A stretch of 64,000 nucleotides of DNA. Source: Chitinophaga fulva (lineage in GTDB: Bacteria > Bacteroidota > Bacteroidia > Chitinophagales > Chitinophagaceae). Location: the NCBI RefSeq assembly GCF_012927205.1, contig NZ_JABBGC010000002.1, positions 1,178,001-1,242,000 on the forward strand. Direction: 5' to 3'. This document shows positions 50,575-59,661 of the stretch, piece by piece (position 1 is the first letter of the stretch; each line of letters opens with the position of its first letter). Made by a program: the position numbers and the translations under genes. The notes below the pieces were generated by a model. It did not search any database, was not told the origin of the DNA, and was given only the letters and a program-made list of their open reading frames with translations.

Positions 50575-50861
50575 AAGTGACAATCGTTTGTGCGGCCATC
50601 ACATGCAGTGGCCGCTGGTATATGAATAACGATGATAACAGAAAACGGTGATAAACATTTATCGGTACAATAAACAAAATACAACTTGCATTACTATATA
50701 TCACATCATAGCAGCACTGTTAACCGAGCGTTAATCATAGCCCCTTTACGAGTAATCCCTGTTAAGCGCATGTTATGCTTGTTTACTGTTGATCGTAATT
50801 GACAACCATCCCTTAAATTATGTGTTAATTTCAGGTATTGTTTACACCTACCTCAGCATCT

Positions 50862-51824
50862 ATGGTAAAGAGAAAAATCAGAAAAACGGTACCATTGCCC
50901 AACGCACTGGAAAATATGCTGCACGAGCTTCTGCAGGAAGCTGCCACCCTGCAGGGCACCGACATTCGGCTGGCGGCCGACAAAACAGCTGCTGCATGGG
51001 CCTTGATACCAGCACCCAGATTCAACACCAACTGTACCCTGATGGTACTCAACGATCATCTGCTACGTTTGCTGGATGCAGGCCGTATCCAGGAAGCCAG
51101 TAACATTGCGGGCCTCTGGGTAGCGGATATTGAATCCAGTCAGGAACCTGCTCATGAACCAAGGCCATACATCTTATTCGCCGCTTCGCTGCTCTATCTG
51201 CACAAACCCACTGAAGCCAGGACCATCCTGCGGATGGTACGCAGCTACGGCGCACGCAAATGGGACTTCAAAGGACTGCCGGCATTTTACTGGGAACTCT
51301 TTACCAATCCACAGATGAATGATGATATTGTGATGGAACATTTTCAGCAGGAAGTGTTGCAACCGATGCAGCACCCCGCACCCGAACCATTTGAACTGCA
51401 TCCGTTCATTGTAGATCATATGCAACCACTCCTTCAGCAGGGCCACAGCGCCTTCGCAGCAGGTAATTATGAAAAGGCGGCCCGGGCATGGATACGGGCG
51501 TTAAAGCAGATTCCTGATCCACAACCGGCATTTGGCCAGAGCCTTACCTTAAATGCCGCCATCGGCGATGCTTTTTTTCTGATGCGGGACTACCACCAGG
51601 CATTGCCTTACCTCGAAGCTGCCAGGTCCAATACTGCGGAAGACGGACAAACCAACGCCTTTGTATTGATGCGCATCGGAGAAGTGCTGCTGGAGCTGGA
51701 AGAACACTGGGATGCCCGTGAATATCTTCTGCGCGCCCATATGCTGGGCGGAGAAAAACTTTTTGAAAACGAAGAACAACCTTACCTCGACTTTCTGCAA
51801 TCCTGTCTGAAGCCAGCCCGCTGA
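50862..51824 (+). CDS. Hypothetical TPR-like protein
   Basis: 320 residues from the ATG at 50862 (a TTG at 50838 is the longer alternative). No signal or membrane segment. The C-terminal third has TPR-like pairs (GHSAFAAGNYEKAARAWIRALKQIP, GDAFFLMRDYHQALPYLEAARSN, RIGEVLLELEEHWDAREYLLRAHML); the N-terminal part is also helical. Probably a cytoplasmic protein-interaction module. Upstream lies a 287-base gap with no feature I can name beyond AT-richness. Ends in a long hairpin. Confidence 0.78.
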   Translation: MVKRKIRKTVPLPNALENMLHELLQEAATLQGTDIRLAADKTAAAWALIPAPRFNTNCTLMVLNDHLLRLLDAGRIQEASNIAGLWVADIESSQEPAHEPRPYILFAASLLYLHKPTEARTILRMVRSYGARKWDFKGLPAFYWELFTNPQMNDDIVMEHFQQEVLQPMQHPAPEPFELHPFIVDHMQPLLQQGHSAFAAGNYEKAARAWIRALKQIPDPQPAFGQSLTLNAAIGDAFFLMRDYHQALPYLEAARSNTAEDGQTNAFVLMRIGEVLLELEEHWDAREYLLRAHMLGGEKLFENEEQPYLDFLQSCLKPAR

Positions 51825-51842
51825 TAAATGACGAATGGAGGA

Positions 51843-51885
51843 CTTTCTTATTGAAAGGTTATTAATTAACTTTTCAATAAGAAAG
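51843..51885. terminator. Long hairpin after the TPR gene
   Basis: The arms at 51843-51861 and 51867-51885 pair over 19 bp with one G-U, core CTTTCTTATTGAAA, loop of 5. It follows the TPR gene stop by 18 bases and precedes the sigma-factor promoter. Weak T tract, so either a terminator or an RNA-stabilising hairpin. Confidence 0.65.
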
Positions 51886-51966
51886 CTTTGCTGTGACAAT
51901 CGAAAAAGGAAAAAACGACGCTCCGGAAATTTCCGCATTTCGAAAATGAGTTGCCATGCATATACG

Positions 51967-52004
51967 TAGTTTTGCGCCTTGTCCTGCCTTTTCCTAAGGC
52001 AGGA
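51967..52004 (+). promoter_or_regulatory. Promoter element and leader hairpin of the sigma-factor operon
   Basis: -7 box TAGTTTTG at 51967-51974. Just behind it, TCCTGCCTT (51982-51990) and AAGGCAGGA (51996-52004) form a perfect 9-bp stem in what would be the 5' leader, ending 28 bases before the start codon. No good -33 box at 19 bases. Confidence 0.5.
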
Positions 52005-52032
52005 GCACAACAACGTTAATAAATGGCATGCG

Positions 52033-52632
52033 ATGACTAAACCGGATATCAGGCAGTTGTGGGAAGGCATGGTGCAGGGAGATGAAACACTGTTCCTCCG
52101 TTTGTTCAGGCTGTTATATCCCGCCCTGCAAACCTATGGCATAAGAATACTGCCCGACCAGGGTTTGGTAAAAGACACTATCCATCAGACTTTTTTGTAC
52201 TTCTGGGAGAAACGAAACCAGCTGGGACATGTGCTGCAACATGAAGGATACATCTATACTTCCTTCAGGAGACAGCTATTGTCTATTGCCGGGCAGTCCG
52301 ACAAACTTTCCTTCCCGGGTGATTTTACGGAAGTCGGGGCTGAGCAAACGATTCCCTCCCATGAGGATTTCCTCATCCATCTCAACAGCACCCAGGAACT
52401 GCAACAGGTCATTGCTGCGGCAGTTTCCCGTTTGTCGGAACGGAAACAACTGTTTATCCGTCTCCGTTATTACGAAGGCCTCAGCTATGCGGATATTGCC
52501 GCCAGGACCGGCGTATCCGAACGGACCATCTATAATAAGATACACGAAGCCATTAAGAACCTGCGCCGGGAGCTGGCCAAAGCAGGCTTCCCACAGGAGA
52601 TCCTCTCCTCTGTACAATTGTTATTACGTTAG
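52033..52632 (+). CDS. ECF sigma factor, FecI-like
   Basis: 199 residues from the ATG at 52033. Region 2 about 15-85 (LFRLLYPALQTYGIRILPDQGLVKDTIHQTFLYFWEKR), region 4 about 120-185 (LSERKQLFIRLRYYEGLSYADIAARTGVSERTIYNKIHEAIKNLR). Typical Bacteroidota sigma-70 factor of the FecI/CarQ kind, held by the FecR protein encoded next and released when the TonB receptor binds its ligand. First gene of the six-gene operon. Confidence 0.95.
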   Translation: MTKPDIRQLWEGMVQGDETLFLRLFRLLYPALQTYGIRILPDQGLVKDTIHQTFLYFWEKRNQLGHVLQHEGYIYTSFRRQLLSIAGQSDKLSFPGDFTEVGAEQTIPSHEDFLIHLNSTQELQQVIAAAVSRLSERKQLFIRLRYYEGLSYADIAARTGVSERTIYNKIHEAIKNLRRELAKAGFPQEILSSVQLLLR

Positions 52633-52717
52633 CTCCGGAAAAAAAATAAAAAATTTTCCGCATCAGAAGGGTAAAAACACTTCCCGCTTTCTCTCATATT
52701 ATATAAAGCACCCTTTG

Positions 52718-53707
52718 ATGCGCGAGTCTATTACGATTGAATACCTTGTCCACTCGGACTCTTTTATTGCCAGTTGCCTGCAAAAGGATGAACAAGCCAT
52801 CCAATACTGGCAGCAGCAGCGGAAAGAGCATCCGGAGCATCAGGCCATATTCCAGAGCGCCGAATTGCTGGTACTGTCGTTATACAGCTTTGGGCTGGAG
52901 CAGGAGATCTCTGAAGAGGAAGAAAAGCTGAAGATGAGCATGCTGCCACCTGCGGAGACAACGTCCATCCGTATACGAAAAATATGGATGCGCATGGCTG
53001 TCGCGGCCAGCCTGGCGTTGCTTATCCTGACAGGCATCTATCTGTTTACCAGGCCCCGGGCCGTCAGCTATGTGGTGATCAGTAGCCCTGCCGGCCAAAT
53101 GCAGCAGGTAACACTGCCGGACGGCTCCACTGCATGGCTGTACAGCGGCACCAGTATCCGTTATCCGCAGCCTTTTACTGCACGTAACATACAGCTGCTG
53201 GAAGGGGAGGCCTGTTTCCAGGTAGTACATGACAGCCTGCATCCATTCAGTGTGCAACTGCCTTCAGGCAAGCTGATCACCGATCTGGGCACCGCTTTCA
53301 GTGTGCAAAGTTATCGCAGCCTGCCAGAAGAACGTATAGGCGTTGCCGAAGGGTCGGTACAGGCAGATACGCTCCGGGTATTACATGCAGGAGAAGGCAT
53401 TGTTGCCGCCAAACAAAGCGGTGAATGGAAAAGTATCCCCTACCGTGCTACTGTCACCGACTGGACGGCTGGTAACATATCCCTGCAAGATGCCAGTTTC
53501 GGGGAGCTGCAACTGGTGCTGGAACAGACTTACGGCCTGACGATCATCCTGGACACGCCGGGCGTATCCACCTGCCGGATCACCACGGCATTCCGCCGGT
53601 CAGACAGCATCAACCGCATACTGGACGCATTACAGCTCATATACGGTATCACCTATACGATAAAAGGCAACACCGTCCACCTTTCGGGGACCGGCTGTTC
53701 CAACTAA
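52718..53707 (+). CDS. FecR-family anti-sigma factor
   Basis: 329 residues. The frame is open far upstream (to 52229), but this lies inside the sigma gene; the ATG at 52718 gives a normal N-terminus. Cytoplasmic anti-sigma part 1-90, one membrane helix about 93-110 (MAVAASLALLILTGIYLF), periplasmic FecR domain (SSPAGQMQQVTLPDGSTAWLYSGTSIRYP, GEACFQVVHDSLHPFSVQLPSGKLITDLGTAFSV) and the C-terminal DUF4974-like part (LVLEQTYGLTII) that contacts the receptor's STN domain. Partner of the preceding sigma factor. Confidence 0.94.
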   Translation: MRESITIEYLVHSDSFIASCLQKDEQAIQYWQQQRKEHPEHQAIFQSAELLVLSLYSFGLEQEISEEEEKLKMSMLPPAETTSIRIRKIWMRMAVAASLALLILTGIYLFTRPRAVSYVVISSPAGQMQQVTLPDGSTAWLYSGTSIRYPQPFTARNIQLLEGEACFQVVHDSLHPFSVQLPSGKLITDLGTAFSVQSYRSLPEERIGVAEGSVQADTLRVLHAGEGIVAAKQSGEWKSIPYRATVTDWTAGNISLQDASFGELQLVLEQTYGLTIILDTPGVSTCRITTAFRRSDSINRILDALQLIYGITYTIKGNTVHLSGTGCSN

Positions 53708-53712
53708 AACTG

Positions 53713-56700
53713 ATGAACATCATTTACCTATATAACAAGTATCTGCGCAGCATACTTTGTATCCTGTTACTGTTACCTGTTGCCGGCGCGGCATGGGCAC
53801 AGGAGGAAGCGCCTACGCGTATCAGCATTTCCATCAAGGCAGGGACACTGGACGAAGCACTGCAGGCCCTGAGCCGGGAAACAGCCCTGCACTTTACCTA
53901 TAACCCGGCAACGGCGCGACAGGTAAAAACACCCGCCACCAGTTTCCGCCGGGCAACGGTCACGCATATACTGACACAGCTATTGCAGCACAGCGGTTTG
54001 TGGTTCCGGCTAAATGGCAGCCAGGTGCTCATCTATCCCCAACTTCAAAAAAAAGAAGACAAACAATCACCCGTCGTTCAAATGGCAGTCACCCCACTAT
54101 TGTTTACCGGTATGGTAACCGACGAGCGGCACAAACCACTTGAGTTTGCCAGTATACAGGTGATAGAAGCCGGTGTCCAACTGGCTACCGATGAAAAAGG
54201 CCGCTTCAGTGTCCGTATACCCACCGGCATCATACGGCTACATCTCAACATTTCCTACGTGGGAAAGCAGAACATTCGCGAAACAATTGACAGCGCTGTC
54301 TTTGCTGCCGGCAAAACATTCGTGATGCGGGAACTAAGTCTCTCCCTGGAAGGCGTACAGATCACCGCCACCCAGAAAGGCAACCAGTCCAACTCCTCTA
54401 TATTATTTGACCGTGAAGCCATCGAACAGTCGCAGGCCTTCAGCATGGCAGACCTGTTGAACAACCTGCCTGGTAAGGAAATCAAAGTGCCGGACCTGCA
54501 TCATGTACAGACACTGACCCTGCGAACAGCGGCGGATAACGCATCGGCGCAAAATAACTCGCTGGGCACCGCTATCATCATCGATGACATCCTGCAGTCC
54601 AACAATGCCAATATGCAAAACAAAAACATCGGTATGTATGGCAAAAGCACCATTTCGCAAGCTGGTCGCGGCAGTTTCGATGTACCATTCTCCGGGCTGG
54701 ACCTCCGGGACATCCCGGTCAACAATATTGAGCGCATTGAAGTGATTTCCGGTATCGCTTCCGCCAGGTATGGCGACATCACCAATGGCGCCGTGATCAT
54801 TGACCGGCAGGCCGGTAAAACACCCTATCAGTTCAACCTGGGCATCAGTGGTTATTCCACCCAGTATTCCCTGTCCAAAGGATTTAACCTCGGCGGTAAA
54901 AGAGGCGCGCTGAATGTTTCATTGAACTATCTCAAAAGCAACGAAGACCCACGCAACCGCATACAACAATATGCCCGGTCTAACGTAGGCCTGATGTGGA
55001 CCGACTATCTTGCACGGGATGTTAAAAACACCCTGTCGGTGACGCTTGGCTTCCGGGACGATAATATCAAGATGGACCCGGAAGACAATACGGCGAAGAT
55101 GACCTATGTCAAAAACTACAACCTGTCTGTCAGTAATCGCACATCGATCACGCTGCACAACAAACTGCTGAACAACATCAGCCTGAGCATGGGTTATGCT
55201 ACGGGGAAACAGGAATCCTATACGCAGTTTGCCATGAACGGCAACCCCAAAGGCATCGGCGATAAAGATACCACGGGGATTTATGAGGGCTATTACATCC
55301 CGGGGATTTTTACAGCCGTGGACCATATTATAGGCAGACCAGCCACTTTCAATGCCAATCTGGGTTTCAGCGGGACTGTCCATACCGGGAAACTGTTGCA
55401 CCGGCTCAGTGCCGGCGGCAATCTGTTTGTCTCCGCCAACAACGGTCAGGGCGTGATCGTAGATCCGCTGACACCGCGGTACACCAATCTGAGCTATCAG
55501 AACCAGCGTCCTTACAGCTTTGATCTGTTACCTGCCCTTGTCAACACCGGCTACTATTTACAAGACAATGTGAATATCCGTATAGGCGCGCATACACTGT
55601 CACTGAATGCAGGTTTGCGGATGGACGTGCAAAACGGATGGGGCACCCTGCAACCCCGCATCAATAGCTCTTACCGGCTCAACGAGCGCTGGGAGCTGAC
55701 TTTCGGCTACGGCGTAGCCACCAAATCACCCACCATGGCTTACCGTTATCCGGCGCCAGCCTATTTCGATATTCCGCTGCTGCAGGTGTACGACCCCTCT
55801 CCTGCCAAAAGGGTTTACCTGGTGTATACCGAAAAGTACATGCAGGACAACAGTCACCTGAAACCCATGAAAGCCCGCCAGTTTGAATGGGGCATCAAAT
55901 ACAACAGCCCTGTGATCAGCAGTTCGCTGTTTGCCTATTATAAACATAACAGGGATGGTTTCTCCACCGCACATGAATACCGGTTGTTTACCCTGCCGGT
56001 ATATGATTACAAACTGGTAGACGATCGTATCACGTACTGGCCCACCGACAGCACCATTACCCGTGCAGGACTGGGCCTCAGCACCGTAGCCAACACCACT
56101 TCCAGTAAAGACATGGGCATAGAGTGGTTTATCAATACCACCAAAATAAAAGCCATTCAGACCAGCTTCTCGTTGGTATCATCTTTTAGTTTCAGCCGTT
56201 TTTCAGACTCCAGGCAAAGAGTAAAGCTGGCCAATGACGATGCTTCCAACCTGTATCGTCTCTGGTATGGTATCTACCCTCCTGATCGGTACAAAAACTG
56301 GACGCTGACCAGTAAGCTCACCACTACCACGCATATTCCGCGGCTCGGCTTTTTTATCAATGTGGCCGCAGATTTATTCTGGCAGAAAAAGCGGGTGAAC
56401 CTTGCCAATTCCGGTGAGCTTACCGGCTATACCGACCTTGATGGCCGTTATACGCCCGTACTCAAACCGGACGTCAACAATCCCATTCATCAAGCGCTTG
56501 GCCCCTACAGCATTGCTGAAGCAGAAAACAGTGAACCATTTTATTTCAATATACATCTCCAGGTAGCCAAAGAAATCCGGCAGAAAATACGGTTCTCTGT
56601 GCGTGCCTACAATGTGTTTAACATCCTGCTCAACGATTACATAGAGCAGAACAACAGTATTCGGAAATTAACCACACCGGTGAGCTTATCCGGTGAGATA

Positions 56701-56715
56701 TCATTAAAATTCTAA
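53713..56715 (+). CDS. TonB-dependent receptor with STN signalling domain
   Basis: 1000 residues. Signal peptide to about residue 29 (LPVAGAAWAQ), STN domain about 35-110 (ISISIKAGTLDEALQALS, LHFTYNPAT, LWFRLNGSQVLIYP), carboxypeptidase-like domain about 130-215, plug about 230-360 (LLNNLPGKEIKVPDLHHVQTL, NNIERIEVISGIASARYGDITNGAVII), and a long barrel ending in SGEISLKF. The STN domain is the part that signals to FecR, so the receptor is both importer and sensor. Five bases after fecR. Ligand unknown; a metal or metal complex is the usual case for such transducers. Confidence 0.94.
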   Translation: MNIIYLYNKYLRSILCILLLLPVAGAAWAQEEAPTRISISIKAGTLDEALQALSRETALHFTYNPATARQVKTPATSFRRATVTHILTQLLQHSGLWFRLNGSQVLIYPQLQKKEDKQSPVVQMAVTPLLFTGMVTDERHKPLEFASIQVIEAGVQLATDEKGRFSVRIPTGIIRLHLNISYVGKQNIRETIDSAVFAAGKTFVMRELSLSLEGVQITATQKGNQSNSSILFDREAIEQSQAFSMADLLNNLPGKEIKVPDLHHVQTLTLRTAADNASAQNNSLGTAIIIDDILQSNNANMQNKNIGMYGKSTISQAGRGSFDVPFSGLDLRDIPVNNIERIEVISGIASARYGDITNGAVIIDRQAGKTPYQFNLGISGYSTQYSLSKGFNLGGKRGALNVSLNYLKSNEDPRNRIQQYARSNVGLMWTDYLARDVKNTLSVTLGFRDDNIKMDPEDNTAKMTYVKNYNLSVSNRTSITLHNKLLNNISLSMGYATGKQESYTQFAMNGNPKGIGDKDTTGIYEGYYIPGIFTAVDHIIGRPATFNANLGFSGTVHTGKLLHRLSAGGNLFVSANNGQGVIVDPLTPRYTNLSYQNQRPYSFDLLPALVNTGYYLQDNVNIRIGAHTLSLNAGLRMDVQNGWGTLQPRINSSYRLNERWELTFGYGVATKSPTMAYRYPAPAYFDIPLLQVYDPSPAKRVYLVYTEKYMQDNSHLKPMKARQFEWGIKYNSPVISSSLFAYYKHNRDGFSTAHEYRLFTLPVYDYKLVDDRITYWPTDSTITRAGLGLSTVANTTSSKDMGIEWFINTTKIKAIQTSFSLVSSFSFSRFSDSRQRVKLANDDASNLYRLWYGIYPPDRYKNWTLTSKLTTTTHIPRLGFFINVAADLFWQKKRVNLANSGELTGYTDLDGRYTPVLKPDVNNPIHQALGPYSIAEAENSEPFYFNIHLQVAKEIRQKIRFSVRAYNVFNILLNDYIEQNNSIRKLTTPVSLSGEISLKF

Positions 56716-56725
56716 AATATACATC

Positions 56726-58063
56726 ATGCGGAAAAATCTGTTTCGTATAGCCATTGCCTGTATAGGGTTACTGGCAGCCTGCAAAAAAGACAATGACACA
56801 TCTTTACAACCTGTATCCATCAACGTAGGGTTCAAAGTGGCTGAAGAGATGGGTAAACTGGACATCTCTTTCAAAACAGCTAAAGTTACCATTTCCAATA
56901 TCGTAACCGGACAAAAATATACCGGCGTACTGGATACTGATGCCGGACAGGTGACCTTTAACAGCGTAGTGCCCGGCAATTACAACATCGCCGTATCCCT
57001 TGACTTATCTGCCAAGGCATACGAGACAGCTACCGGTATCAAGTCGGATGGCACCGTGTTCTTTTCAGGCGCCGCCAACGCGCAGGCAGCCATGGCGCCC
57101 CAGAACAATTTTACCGTGGAATTAAGGACCGGCAGCAACACCAGCACCTGGCTGATCAAACAGATCTATTACGCCGGCTCAAATACCAAAGACGGCGCAC
57201 TTTTCCGTGACCAGTTTGTAGAATTATACAACAACTCCGATCAGGTGTTGTATGCTGACAGCCTGTACCTGTGCCAGGTAGAAGGCGTAGAAACAGCCCT
57301 TGAACAGATCGATTTCGCACAGCCATGGGTACTGCCAACCGGACAATGGAACTGGGCGGTTGCCACGGGGATGGCCGCTACCAACCCGAACACTGATTAT
57401 ATTTACGCCGCGTCATTATTCCGTATACCCGGCAACGGTACCACTTATCCCGTACAACCGGGCAACAGTATCATTATTGCCGCCACCGCCATTAATCACA
57501 AAGCGCCTTACCAGGATGCCAGCGGCAAAACCATTACCGTACGCAATCCTGATCTGACGGTAGACTTACAGGGCGCCGACTTCGACGTATATATGGGCAA
57601 TCAGCCCGGTATTAATCCGCTTCCTTCCGATCTGAATACCAACACGCCACATCTGACGGTGGTCCATAATTTCAACCGTGACTTTGTGATGGACGCTAAC
57701 GGCCGCGAAGGCATCATGATATTCCGCAGCCAGGCAGCTACCAGCACCTGGAAATCATATAAAACGCCGAATAATACAACTGACGGCAAACTGAAAATGC
57801 AGTTGCCCAAAAAAGACATGCAGATACTGGATGTCGTAGAAACACAACAGACGCCGCTCAACAAGCGCGGTCCTAAACGTATTTCCCTGGACCTTGATGC
57901 CGGTTTCAATTTTGTAGGCAACGGCGCTTACAGTTCACAAGCACTGCTGCGTAAAACCAAACAACGTACAGGCGGTCGCGTTATCTTGCAGGACACCAAC
58001 AATTCATCTGTGGACTTTATCACCATCAAGGCCGATCCATCCAAAAAGGCCTTTTCCAACTGA
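56726..58063 (+). CDS. DUF4876 surface lipoprotein
   Basis: 445 residues. Lipoprotein signal with LLAAC; the Cys is followed by KKDND, matching the Bacteroidota surface-export signal. The N-terminal part is an immunoglobulin-like or carboxypeptidase-like strand set (TISNIVTGQKYTGVLDTDAGQVTFNSVVPGNYNIAV); the rest fits DUF4876 (WLIKQIYYAGSNTKDG, DQFVELYNNSDQVLYADSLYLC, a lamin-tail-like beta-sandwich). Ten bases after the receptor, where a SusD-like lipoprotein would lie in other operons. Probably captures the ligand for the receptor. Confidence 0.82.
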   Translation: MRKNLFRIAIACIGLLAACKKDNDTSLQPVSINVGFKVAEEMGKLDISFKTAKVTISNIVTGQKYTGVLDTDAGQVTFNSVVPGNYNIAVSLDLSAKAYETATGIKSDGTVFFSGAANAQAAMAPQNNFTVELRTGSNTSTWLIKQIYYAGSNTKDGALFRDQFVELYNNSDQVLYADSLYLCQVEGVETALEQIDFAQPWVLPTGQWNWAVATGMAATNPNTDYIYAASLFRIPGNGTTYPVQPGNSIIIAATAINHKAPYQDASGKTITVRNPDLTVDLQGADFDVYMGNQPGINPLPSDLNTNTPHLTVVHNFNRDFVMDANGREGIMIFRSQAATSTWKSYKTPNNTTDGKLKMQLPKKDMQILDVVETQQTPLNKRGPKRISLDLDAGFNFVGNGAYSSQALLRKTKQRTGGRVILQDTNNSSVDFITIKADPSKKAFSN

Positions 58064-58084
58064 CGGGCATACCGCTGAAATGAT

Positions 58085-59644
58085 ATGAAAAAAGTTTATC
58101 TGCTTTTCACTTGCCAACTATTATCTGTGGGCGTCATCGCGCAAAGCGATGGCGCTTCAGATAGCCTGCTGACCTATCAGGCTTCTGCCCTACAGTTCCG
58201 ACAGGCCACACAGGGCGTCACCATGCTACAGCACTATGCTTCCGGCAACGTTGGCATCGTTACCTTACAAGGCACAGCGGCCAGCGGCGGTTACCGGCTG
58301 GCGCAGGAGCCGCAACAACACCGGGAGGCGGCATTTAAAAGCGAAGGGATCAAAACCGTAGAGCGGTTCAAACTGTATGGCCAGTTTACGTATAGCCGTA
58401 CCTGGGATGACAGTCTTGCCTGGATGCTTTCCGGCGTGGCTGCAGACAACCGGCCTTATTATTTTGCTGCCGGCAAAGCCGGCAAATACGACCGGCAGTC
58501 TTATCAAATGAAAGGACTGGCTTCCTACGCCCTGCATCCCGGGAAATGGTATACCGGCGCCGGTATAGACTACCTATACCAGACCGCCTTTCGTTCCGTT
58601 GATCCACGGCCGTCCGTGCGGCAGTTTGCCCTCACCATACGCCCTGAAATCACCTGGAAAAACGACCGTCATTGGTTGGGCGTACAGCCGATGATAGGCT
58701 ATGGCTATGAAAATACATCCGTACAATATAAAAACACGCAGTACCAGCATAACTTCGACAGTTATCCCGAACGCCGTACCTGGCTGATGATGGGCATGGG
58801 GTATATGCAGCCCCGAAGCGGCCAGGGCGAACAGATGAACATCCGTATCCGGAAAGGCGGCCTTACGCTATTCCACCAATACCATCAAGGCGGATGGGAA
58901 CTCAGCACGCAAGCCGGATGGGAACGGCAACGGTCTTTCTTCTCACGGCCGCCGGAAAGCTCGCTGAAAGAAACACGCTGGGGCACGTATACCCTTGACC
59001 GTTACCAGCTGGCTTTACTGGCGCAACAAGGCCAGCGTCACAGCTTACAATTCAGGGCTGTTCTCCTGAATGGAGAAGACTTCAACAGCTACAGTGCACC
59101 GCCGCTGGTACAGGCATTAAATGCCACCAACTATCATTATCAGCAACAGCAGGTAACCGTGCATTACAGTCACCTCAGCAGCCGGAAAGTCGCCTGGGTG
59201 CCCGGATGGGGAGCCTCACTGGTATGGCAGCACGAAAAGAAGCAGGATTTTATCACCGCGCATCAGTTGAACTACAGTATGGTAACACCCTCCCTTTCCG
59301 GGGAACTGCACCGGAACAAAGGAGGTGACCGTTTCCATACACGGCTCACCGGCGGCGTTCAACTGCCGCTGTCTGCCAGCGTGCATGTGTTGCCCACCCA
59401 GATGACTGCTTTCTCCCGCGAAGTAGTGTACTATGATTATTACTATTATCACACCACCGCCGCCTCGCTTGACTGGCAGGCCAGTTATATCACCCGGAAG
59501 GTTTTCAGCACCCTGCCTGCGGGGGTGACCTTGCGGGTGCGGTATCTTCAGGCACTCGGGGACATATCCTCCCCTGAGCCATCTATTCCGGTACCGGGCA
59601 CCAACAATATTTGGTCATCATTGGCCTTTCACTTATACTTATAA
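58085..59644 (+). CDS. DUF6850-like outer membrane beta-barrel protein
   Basis: 519 residues. Signal peptide to about residue 20 (LLSVGVIAQ). The rest is made of alternating amphipathic strands with aromatic girdles (FKLYGQFTYSRTWDDSL, KWYTGAGIDYLYQ, HWLGVQPMIGYGYEN, SSLAFHLYL at the end), as in outer membrane barrels. The position after DUF4876 and the length suit DUF6850, though I cannot confirm the family. No plug domain, so a passive channel or an enzyme-type barrel. Fourth of the genes behind fecR. Confidence 0.75.
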   Translation: MKKVYLLFTCQLLSVGVIAQSDGASDSLLTYQASALQFRQATQGVTMLQHYASGNVGIVTLQGTAASGGYRLAQEPQQHREAAFKSEGIKTVERFKLYGQFTYSRTWDDSLAWMLSGVAADNRPYYFAAGKAGKYDRQSYQMKGLASYALHPGKWYTGAGIDYLYQTAFRSVDPRPSVRQFALTIRPEITWKNDRHWLGVQPMIGYGYENTSVQYKNTQYQHNFDSYPERRTWLMMGMGYMQPRSGQGEQMNIRIRKGGLTLFHQYHQGGWELSTQAGWERQRSFFSRPPESSLKETRWGTYTLDRYQLALLAQQGQRHSLQFRAVLLNGEDFNSYSAPPLVQALNATNYHYQQQQVTVHYSHLSSRKVAWVPGWGASLVWQHEKKQDFITAHQLNYSMVTPSLSGELHRNKGGDRFHTRLTGGVQLPLSASVHVLPTQMTAFSREVVYYDYYYYHTTAASLDWQASYITRKVFSTLPAGVTLRVRYLQALGDISSPEPSIPVPGTNNIWSSLAFHLYL

Positions 59645-59661
59645 ATCACTCCGTCATTTTG

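Noticed and set aside
52229..52717. In-frame upstream extension of the FecR gene
   Set aside because: It overlaps the sigma-factor gene in another frame and its sequence lacks FecR character; the ATG at 52718 gives a normal anti-sigma N-terminus.
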